From: Schizochytrium sp. TIO01
Taxonomy: Eukaryota; Sar; Bigyra; Thraustochytrida; Thraustochytriidae
Reading direction: 5' to 3'
Length of the DNA stretch: 64,000 nucleotides
Assembly: GCA_004764695.1 (NCBI GenBank)
Contig: SMSO01000035.1
Coordinates: 2,292,001 to 2,356,000, forward strand
Position 1 is the stretch's first letter; every line of letters starts with the position of its first letter. A model generated the notes under the pieces. That model made no database searches and was not told where the DNA came from. It saw only the letters and a program-made list of their open reading frames with translations. The position numbers and the translations under genes were made by a program. This document shows, piece after piece, positions 56,807 to 64,000 of the stretch.

Positions 56807-58304
56807 AGTCCCAGGTAGTTTTGAGCCTCCAACAGACAGAGAGAAAAAGTATTGAGCTTGAGCAGCTACGACGCAGCACTCCAAAAGCTTTTAGAGTGAG
56901 AGTCGAAAACTATCGAACAACCGAGAGAATGAACGACCAAACGAGCTAATCTAGGAGGCTCACCACACACGAGGAGAGCTCTCGAGAGAAGTGGTAGATG
57001 GAAACGCGGAGATTGTTGCACCGCAAAGGTCGTCCTGACTGCGAAGTCGCGGAGCAGGCGCGCGCTCGGATCGAGGATTGACGTGGAGTAGACAATGAGC
57101 GAGCTAGCTATCAACATGACAGCGGAAAACACCACCTTAAACTTAATCCTTAGAGTCACAAAGGGAAAATTAAGGTGAAATCTATCAACCGAGGGGTTGA
57201 TAACAGTTAAAATAAAGTGGTGGCCGGTCGCGCTCAGCTCAGGATATGAAGATTTGATTTATTTCATTATTTTTATTAAAAGTGTTTGCAAAGAAAGCAA
57301 GCATGTCTACAGAATGGACCAGCGGATCATGAGGGACTGTCGGATATACAGCAAGAACTCGAAGGATTTTAGAAAGCCCTAGATTGGATTTTTGTAAGAC
57401 CACTGGAAAGGAATGATGGTCTCCATAAAGAAAGATTTTGCCCACGGCATCTTAAGTTGGGAGCAATGCCTAACGGCTACTATGTGTTCATAAACAACAT
57501 GAAATACGATCATAATTAAAACTCAAATTAAGCTCAAAGATTAAATTCATTGCGCAAGACTGTGGGTATAACTTGTTTCAAGTGGATGCAAAGACATCTT
57601 GCAAGATAGAAAAATAAAGAAAGATGTTGGGCTCCATGAACTGCTGGCTTTTTCAATCGAACCATAGTTTAAATTTTGCAGCTGAAGATGCCAGTGAGCT
57701 TTAAAAGCTCACAGCAGTTTATATCGCGTGCATCTTGCTTTTACTTGATGAGCAAAGACTAGTTTGCGTGTTCATTCTGCAGTTCCTAAGGTGAATCAGT
57801 TCACACACGACTCGTTGTATCAGTCATCTCCTTCATTTACGTCCTTTGGTTTTATTTTTATTCTCTGAAAAGAATATCGAGAGTTATATTTTATACAATG
57901 CCCGGCAAACGTTTGGAGCTAGCAGAATATTGCAATTAAAACAATAAATGCATCCGCAAAGTGTGGTGTTCTCTTTTGCCACGTCTAGAATCATCAAACA
58001 GAGTACACATTGCCCCAACTTCGGTTCAATAATGAAGTATCAATATTATTTTATGAGTCCCCTTTTTTAAATGTTTTATTTACATTTTTATTTTTATTTT
58101 TGAGAAAACAAAATCACAATACTAATTTTATTATTAGTATTTAAATAATCAACTAAATTAAAATATTGAATACTACTAGTAGTTGTTCTACTTGAACAAC
58201 TTTTCTCTTTTTTTAATGAAAGAGTAAAGAGTAAATTGAGAATCCCAAAAGCAAATCCTCAATGCCAATTCTGTGAAAGGTAGCAAGCAAGCCTTAAGAG
58301 CACG
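56807..58304. other. Divergent intergenic region
   Basis: Promoters of V-ATPase c'' (-) and the thioesterase (+). The part nearest the V-ATPase gene (56820-57130) is GC-richer. On the minus strand it shows an ATG at 57117, a donor-like GTGAGCC near 56962 and a pyrimidine-rich acceptor just before 56829 whose join would be in frame, so a leader intron or alternative N terminus is possible. 57200-58304 is AT-rich with nothing recognised. Confidence 0.5.
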
Positions 58305-58817
58305 ATGGAGCCCATTCGAGTTCAAGAAATTCTCAACGCCAGCTTTGGAAAAGGAAGGAACCCAGCTGTTCAGTTGCTTCAGGGCAGTATCGTTGACGTG
58401 AAGGTGCCGTCTTTGCCACCTGAAGACGGTAGCGATGGGAGAACCATCTGCATGAGGTTTAGAACGGACAGACAATTCGAAGAAGTCGAAGGTAGCGGCA
58501 CTACACAGTCGGGCGTGGCAGCAGCAATCTTGGATGCAGTATGTGCCAATGCAGTCGTGCTGCACTCAGGCCTGCGCCAGACTGTGGCTACTTTGGAGCA
58601 ACAGTGCAGTTTTCTTGAAGCAATACCGTCGGACCGTGACCTTTATGCAACAGCCATACTTCTGCGCATGAGCAAAAAGTTTGCATTTTTAAAAGCGGAA
58701 CTACGTCTTGATGATCCCGAGAGAGGCGTCCTAATTGCCAAGAGTACGCAGACGAACAGCTTGCTTGCACTGCCAGAGCCCAAAGCTAACAAGACGAACA
58801 AGCATGCCAAACTTTAG
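58305..58817 (+). CDS. Hotdog-fold acyl-CoA thioesterase-like protein, PTS1
   Basis: 170 aa, single exon, ATG start. Size and order of elements fit the PaaI/ACOT13 hotdog family, which hydrolyses acyl-CoA to acid and CoA. GSGTTQSGVAAAILDAVCANA (63-83) aligns with the family's TLHGGVxATLLD helix, TVATLEQQCSFLEAI with the following strand, and KKFAFLKAELR with the last strands. The catalytic Asp is kept (D77), but the HGG triplet is QSG. The chain ends in HAKL; AKL fits PTS1, so import into peroxisomes is likely. Together with the ARL-ending acyl-CoA dehydrogenase at 2482-4059 this points to peroxisomal acyl-CoA metabolism. Activity is likely but unproven because of the changed HGG. Confidence 0.75.
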   Translation: MEPIRVQEILNASFGKGRNPAVQLLQGSIVDVKVPSLPPEDGSDGRTICMRFRTDRQFEEVEGSGTTQSGVAAAILDAVCANAVVLHSGLRQTVATLEQQCSFLEAIPSDRDLYATAILLRMSKKFAFLKAELRLDDPERGVLIAKSTQTNSLLALPEPKANKTNKHAKL

Positions 58818-59683
58818 AAAAATGTTCGGGGGTTCTGTAGTATTAGCACATCGTTCAACATTATCCGTATTGTGCTGAATATACAAGAACTTATCAAAAG
58901 AACCTTATTGATATTGTCACACTCTAAAAAGCTTTAATTAAGTTATGAATCGTATCGGTTATCTCCCTGAAAATGGCTCATGGGTTCAAAAAATAAGAAA
59001 ACAAGAAGCATTTTAAAGATTTCATACAGGCCTCGCAGCAATATTAATCTGAACCTAGCTTGGTGCATACATTTCCTTTTAGCGAGAGAGGAAAACTAGG
59101 ATTATGATCCTGAAAATTGATATATTTACAGGAAAAGGCTTTCAGAAAGATAAGAAATAAATATCTAAAATAAGTACAGTTGAAACCTAAGCATAGCTAA
59201 AAATATCCATGAATTCACTCTGACCATAGATGAAAACGGTATGCAATAATCGGGAATGTGCCCTTCAACTAATAACAAAGCTTGCATAAAACTGAAATCT
59301 TCTTTATTCTCCGCCATAAATTAAAGATGAAGACAAGGTCCTAATCAGTGCAGTCCAATAATAAAAGTTCTTACAAACAGTATAATACGTACATAATAAA
59401 ACCAGAGAATCCTGTGATTCTGTCTATCACAATACCACTACTCGATACCTATCTCAAGTGGGCCAAACCTCGCCTCTGTGTTTTGGCTTAGGGTACCTAC
59501 TTACAAATTTGTAATTTTGGATCGTTCTTGGAACAGTCTGTGCACAGTCAAAGAACCATCGCGAAGTCGTCGATTGTCAACTGTGGCGTCAATAAAATTA
59601 ATGCAATTGCAGTCCATGCATCGCCGCAAATCCTATATTCTACGAAGCGAGAACTGTGATTACCAAGCACAAGCTCTGCAGGG
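58818..59683. other. Intergenic spacer
   Basis: 0.87 kb AT-rich spacer between two + strand genes. Nothing recognised. Confidence 0.6.
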
Positions 59684-61522
59684 ATGGCGTCAAAGGAGAA
59701 ACGCAACATCTTTGATCTACTAGCCAGTGGGACAGTGGCTCTTTCCGAGCAAACCTCATTGGAGGCGTCTGAAGTGGACGACAGCCTCGATGCTCACGAC
59801 GTGACCTTGGCAGCGTCTCCTCCGATCGCTCCTGAAGCCGATGCTTCCTTACAGGCAGGATCTTTAAGTGCAGAAACTGTGGTCGAACTAGGATCAACTT
59901 CGTGCAAAACGTGCGGTCTCCGATTTGACGATCTTAAGGCGCAGAGGGAGCATTTCAAAACTGATCTGCATAGACTCAACCTGAAACGGAGGTCCGCAAA
60001 CAAAGCGCCGCTCTCCGAGACCGAAGCTGAAGCAGCTCTCGATGCTCTCGATGCAGAATCTCTTTCTGGATCGGAGTCCGAAGAGGAGTCTGACAGAGAA
60101 GATTTGCTCGAAGAGAGTGCTGAAAAGAATGCATCTCGAGATGATGCTGCCGTGCGTCGTGAAGAAGCTTCGATGATGGTGGGCCTCAAGCTCCTCGACT
60201 CTAACCCTGTTAAACTCGCGTGGGTTCCTGCGGCCGTGGCGCTAGATCGCAAAAGAGAAGAGGCTGATCTTTTGCCTCTGAAGGAGAAGCCATTATGGCT
60301 GATTTTGCTTCACGGCGCAGGCCATTTTGCAGGCGTGGTGCTGAAGAATGGGCGCACTGTGGTTGCGAGCAAGTCATTTCACAGATACGTAATTCGTGCC
60401 AAACAAGGCAAAGCCCAAAGTGCAAACGATAATGCAAAGGGAAATGCAAAGAGTGCAGGCGCTCATATCCGCCGCCATAATGAGCAGATGCTGAAGACTG
60501 AAATTGGAGAACTCTTGGAGAGCTGGACCTCGCACATCAAAGCCTGTAGTCGCGTGTTCGTTTCAATCTCCAAGACAAATCAACATATCTTCTTCGGCAA
60601 TGATAGTGTACTCTCGTCCAAGGACCCAAGGATCCGTCGCATTCCTTTTCCTGTTCGTCGGCCGACTGTCAAAGGAGCCACGGAAGTTGGTCAGCGGCTC
60701 GCGACTGCTCTGGTAGAGTCAGAGACAGAGTACCTCGAACGGAAGGTGCAAAGTGAGGAAAAGAAGAAGCTCGAAGCAGAGCGCATCAAAGCACAAAAGT
60801 TGCGCGCACTTCAAGGGAAACAAGCACCGCCTGACGCACAAAATGAGGAACAAGAAGAGGTTGAAGAACCTGAAGATCCGGCGCTTTTGACCATGCTTCT
60901 AGAGGCTTGCAAGGCTGGAGATCTTGCAACTGTAATTATGAGTATTGGACAGGATGCAGAAGTGATCAACTTGCCAAGCCGTCGGCAAGAATGGAAGGGC
61001 GGTGCAGCTCTTCATGTAGCAGCCAGAGCTGGGCATCAAGATTTGGTACGCTTATTGCTTGAAAACGGCGCAAGCCCAACTCTGCCAGACTTGCGAGGCT
61101 GCCTCCCTTATATGGCTGTCGAGGAATCGAAGGCTTGTCGTGAAGTTTTTAGAAGGTACCGCGGTGAGCATCCTGATAAATGGGACTACAGCAGAAGTGG
61201 AATTCCCGAGGCCATCACTGATGAATCCGAGGCAGCACGAAAAGAAAAGCAGAAGGAAAAAAAGAAGAAACAAACTCAGCGGAAGAAAGAGCAAAAGGCG
61301 AAGGATCGTAAGCGTCAGGAAGAAGCTGAGAAGAAGAAGGCAGCCGAGGAAGCAGCCATTTTGGCGAATGCTCCGTCTTGCGATATGTGCCAGAAGAAGC
61401 TCTCTGGTAAATCCTCCGACTGGTTCAATCGCCTTGACTTTTATTATTGCTCTCCGGAGTGTATGCAAGGGCACCGACGCAAGCTGCAAGCAGAAGCCGC
61501 TCTTGCTCGGATGGGCCGATGA
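59684..61522 (+). CDS. Vms1/ANKZF1 peptidyl-tRNA hydrolase of ribosome quality control
   Basis: 612 aa, single exon, ATG start. Family role: releases stalled nascent chains from tRNA on 60S ribosomes and links to Cdc48/p97. Domains in order: C2H2 zinc finger (C74, C77, H90, H96); VLRF1 release-factor-like domain (about 200-350) with the catalytic Gln Q245 in KAQSAND followed by SAGAHIRRHNE; coiled coil (about 350-385); ankyrin repeats (ALHVAARAGHQDLVRLLLENGA and neighbours, about 400-490); a Lys/Glu-rich helix; a C-terminal treble clef (CDMCQKKL and YYCSPECM). At the extreme C terminus RKLQAEAALAR (599-609) fits the p97-binding VIM consensus RX5AAX2R exactly. Every functional part of the family is present, so an active enzyme is expected. 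Confidence 0.93.
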   Translation: MASKEKRNIFDLLASGTVALSEQTSLEASEVDDSLDAHDVTLAASPPIAPEADASLQAGSLSAETVVELGSTSCKTCGLRFDDLKAQREHFKTDLHRLNLKRRSANKAPLSETEAEAALDALDAESLSGSESEEESDREDLLEESAEKNASRDDAAVRREEASMMVGLKLLDSNPVKLAWVPAAVALDRKREEADLLPLKEKPLWLILLHGAGHFAGVVLKNGRTVVASKSFHRYVIRAKQGKAQSANDNAKGNAKSAGAHIRRHNEQMLKTEIGELLESWTSHIKACSRVFVSISKTNQHIFFGNDSVLSSKDPRIRRIPFPVRRPTVKGATEVGQRLATALVESETEYLERKVQSEEKKKLEAERIKAQKLRALQGKQAPPDAQNEEQEEVEEPEDPALLTMLLEACKAGDLATVIMSIGQDAEVINLPSRRQEWKGGAALHVAARAGHQDLVRLLLENGASPTLPDLRGCLPYMAVEESKACREVFRRYRGEHPDKWDYSRSGIPEAITDESEAARKEKQKEKKKKQTQRKKEQKAKDRKRQEEAEKKKAAEEAAILANAPSCDMCQKKLSGKSSDWFNRLDFYYCSPECMQGHRRKLQAEAALARMGR

Positions 61523-62181
61523 TGTTGTAGAGATTATGAATAACCTATTAAACTTCCCTTTGCAAAGACGAAAATGTATGAGTTTGAGCTTGCACTGCCA
61601 TAGCAGAGTTCAATCATCATATTTTTTTTAACATCTGTAGTAAAACGCAAGAATCCATCTTTTCTACATCTAGAAAAGACAGAATGATGAATGTCCCCGT
61701 TTTCCTCAACAGTCCAAAGCACAAAGCTCCTCTTCTAAGACCACTTGAAGTCTTACCTTACTATGCATGTTTCTATCTAATACTACCCTTTCATAGTTCG
61801 CTCTTTCTGTCTTTCAACGATTGACTCTATTCATTCTTTCTTTTCCCCTTTTCAAATGAAAAAAACATTCATACCAACAACAATGCAAATATAGATCCGT
61901 TGCATATAAGATCGTAGGTAATATTCTATCATGGTCCTCTAGTTCTCTTCATGTATTTCTCAAACCTTGCAGTATAATGCAGACTCATGTGTCTAGAATA
62001 AGGTGTGCAAACTCAAGTAACACATGTGCCAGAGCAACTGCAATAGGCTACACCATCGTCTGATTAAGAAAGGTAGGTCCCTTGCAGACCTTGTGGCCTG
62101 CAAAGGTGTCTCTGTACAGAGTCTTGGCTTGTGGAGCACGCAGACAATCATCAGCTCGGCATATCGTTGTGTATCAGCATA
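61523..62181. other. Intergenic spacer
   Basis: 0.66 kb AT-rich spacer between two + strand genes. Nothing recognised. Confidence 0.6.
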
Positions 62182-63291
62182 ATGGAGTACAACAATGCTG
62201 GCAATCGTGGCTGCCTTATTGGCAACTGGATTGAAGAGCGCGATCTCCTCGAGGCAAGTGAAGAGGCTCGTAAAAACATCCTGTCCCATGGTGTAAAAGA
62301 ACCTGTGCACAAGTTCTCCGTAACGCAGCAAGTGCTTCGTGAAGGACGCCCTCGTGCAAAACGCGATCCACGCAGTCACTCATCAGGTCCTCGTCAGAGC
62401 CTTCTCGAGGCACGATTTCTCGAAGAGGCCCAACGGGAAGAAGAGGCTAAGCAAGAAGAGCGATACCAAAAAACAATTGCCCCGCCTGACTTCAGGTCTA
62501 CTTCAGGATTCATTTATGGCCAGAGGGATGATATGCGCCCAATTCAATATGAACAAAAATCAGATCGCGAAAGTCATGCCTCACTTGACTTTGCCTGCCC
62601 TATCTCGGTTTACACACAGCGGCTTGTTGAAGGAAGCTTTTTTGTCACTCCAGTTACCAACTCCAACCCATTTGCAAGGAACACTGGCTTCTCAAATGAA
62701 GTCCATGCTGCAGATAAGTACCACCTCAATGCAGAAGATGGTAACGATCATAGCTTAAAAATGATTATTGGCCGTAGTACGAAGGCTGCAAATGGCGCTC
62801 ATCTTGTTCAGAGGCAGCTCCTCAAGCGCGTGCAAGATTATTTGCATACCTCTGTTATTTCACCTAATCATGTACATGAGATTGTTGCTGCTCATGTCTC
62901 TAGTCATCGAGTCACAGAAACACAAGTTTGTCTCATTTTGCGAAAGCTCAATGTCCCTTTGACTGATCGAGAGTGCCTTTCCTTGGCAGATTTCTGCCTT
63001 GGCCAATATCCGGATGAGCTCGTTTGTGCACTTTTAGGCCAGCAAGATGACTCTACAAACTCTACTAGAGGACCTGAATCCCCGCACCTATCAAGCAAAG
63101 ATGCTACGTTCTATAAGGCAATTGTAGTTCGTGCAAAGAGCCCAACTCAGGAGGCTGTAGAATTCGGTGTGCCGCGTAAGCTACTGGCGCAACCTCTTTC
63201 ATTCCCTCAAGATATTCCTGTTGTTAAGGCAATTTTGAGAAAGCAAGGTATTGTTGCAGCTCGTGTGCTCTCCTTGACGTCTTTATCTTAA
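62182..63291 (+). CDS. Uncharacterised protein, possible ciliary microtubule protein
   Basis: 369 aa from the ATG at 62182 (the upstream extension begins at a GTG). The N terminus reads NRGCLIGNWIEERDLLE. A GNWxEER segment at this position occurs in the axonemal microtubule inner protein CFAP107, which is the only similarity I can name, and it is short. Residues about 85-120 form a charged helix rich in Glu, Arg and Gln. The middle is polar with Pro and Gly. The C-terminal half has paired helices (LLKRVQDYLHTSVISPNHVHEIV, VTETQVCLILRKLNVPLTD) that resemble degenerate EF-hand or DPY30-like helix pairs without calcium ligands. An AATAAA follows the stop by about 20 bases. A ciliary function is a guess at modest confidence; that it is a real gene is well supported by length and composition. 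Confidence 0.6.
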   Translation: MEYNNAGNRGCLIGNWIEERDLLEASEEARKNILSHGVKEPVHKFSVTQQVLREGRPRAKRDPRSHSSGPRQSLLEARFLEEAQREEEAKQEERYQKTIAPPDFRSTSGFIYGQRDDMRPIQYEQKSDRESHASLDFACPISVYTQRLVEGSFFVTPVTNSNPFARNTGFSNEVHAADKYHLNAEDGNDHSLKMIIGRSTKAANGAHLVQRQLLKRVQDYLHTSVISPNHVHEIVAAHVSSHRVTETQVCLILRKLNVPLTDRECLSLADFCLGQYPDELVCALLGQQDDSTNSTRGPESPHLSSKDATFYKAIVVRAKSPTQEAVEFGVPRKLLAQPLSFPQDIPVVKAILRKQGIVAARVLSLTSLS

Positions 63292-63830
63292 AATGACATG
63301 GAAAAAAGAATAAATATATAACCTAGATAAACGGATTAACTTCTAGCAAACCATTTTGGTATTGGCCACAAAGACTGTGATTTATATAAACATATAACCC
63401 AACATTTAGTTCGGGTCTATTTTGACCAGATCTTTTCGATAGCAGTATTCGATGTCTTGAAGTCTGAGCTCTTCAGCTTGGTTTTAAGCAAAATTGTATA
63501 TATAATGAACTTAGCAAAACATTCTCCAATAATATTTATAATAGAGTAGGTATTTGAATACAGCGACTATATTAGGGGATTTTCAATCTGTAAAGGCCTT
63601 TCTCCCTATAACTAAAGGTGTTAAAGGGTCCGTAGATCGTTGGTAGTCTTTCTTTGTTCGAAATTGTTTACCTTGGAAAATAATTTGCAAAAAAGACTTA
63701 GATTCACATATTGCCCGCAATTTAAGAAAATTTGGGCCAGGAAAGTATTAGGGCGATAACATTCCAAAAATGGTCATTGAAAGAAATGATCTCGAAAGTA
63801 GTTGTTCTATATAAATCCACCCCCCCAAAA
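63292..63830. other. Convergent intergenic region
   Basis: Spacer between the 3' ends of the gene at 62182 and the edge gene on the minus strand. It contains an AATAAA shortly after 63300. Nothing else recognised. Confidence 0.6.
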
Positions 63831-64000
63831 TCACGAAACGGGAGTATTCGGGTGTACAGCAGTTTTTGGAGAAGTAGTTTGGCCGGGACTAATAGATGAG
63901 TTTGGACTTTTGCTATTACCATTGTTGCCATACATTTGCTGTTGTGGAGGAGTCATGGTTACAAACCATCCCCACTGCGGTGAAGGCGCTTCATCCCCAC
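63831..64000 (-). CDS. 3' end of a gene cut by the window edge
   Basis: Minus-strand frame entering from beyond 64000 and ending at TGA 63833-63831, giving the last 55 residues. The segment SPQWGWFVTMTPP is followed by a polar Gln/Asn/Ser/Thr/Pro tail typical of a disordered C terminus. The short conserved-looking WGWFVTMTPP suggests a real gene, but the family cannot be named from the tail alone. Confidence 0.55.
   Translation of the reverse strand, partial: GDEAPSPQWGWFVTMTPPQQQMYGNNGNSKSPNSSISPGQTTSPKTAVHPNTPVS

Noticed and set aside
1..64000. CRISPR arrays, bacterial operons, ribosome binding sites, rRNA genes
   Set aside because: No regularly spaced direct repeats with unique spacers and no rRNA-like sequence were seen. 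The introns and protein families show this is eukaryotic nuclear DNA.

Overview
The window is a piece of a nuclear genome from a unicellular eukaryote, not a bacterium. Evidence: fifteen protein genes with eukaryote-only architectures (EF-hand/PIP kinase fusion, SENP-type SUMO protease, Vms1/ANKZF1, PPR protein, AGC kinase, V-ATPase c''), GT-AG introns with frame-perfect joins in two genes, many microsatellites, and long AT-rich spacers. Most genes are single-exon. The mix is compatible with a stramenopile-like protist (a labyrinthulomycete would fit), and a possible ciliary protein hints at a flagellated stage. The taxon is inference, not proof.

Layout. 1-2.5 kb: repeat-rich leader. 2.5-6.6 kb: cytochrome b5/acyl-CoA dehydrogenase fusion and a PPR protein, both +. 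6.6-29.2 kb: a 22.7-kb AT-rich gene desert with decayed coding stretches, microsatellites, one striking multi-hairpin element and a few unrecognised open frames. 29.2-37.8 kb: AGC-type kinase, PP2C phosphatase, divergent sulfotransferase (all +). 38.4-47.2 kb: TLC-domain membrane protein (-), SENP6/7-like protease (+), enolase-superfamily enzyme (-, one intron), SLC49-like MFS transporter (-). 47.2-51.6 kb: second gene-poor stretch. 51.6-56.8 kb: EF-hand PIP kinase (+) and V-ATPase c'' (-, two introns). 58.3-63.3 kb: hotdog thioesterase, Vms1/ANKZF1 homologue, possible ciliary protein (all +). At the right edge lies the 3' end of a minus-strand gene.

Links between genes. The acyl-CoA dehydrogenase ends in ARL and the thioesterase in AKL. 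Both fit the peroxisomal PTS1 consensus, so both may act in peroxisomal acyl-CoA metabolism. The kinase, PP2C and PIP kinase are signalling enzymes; the protease and Vms1 homologue serve SUMO and ribosome quality control. There are no operons: neighbours sit hundreds to thousands of bases apart in mixed orientation. Starts were set at the first credible ATG, because several open frames run upstream from it only through GTG or TTG codons.
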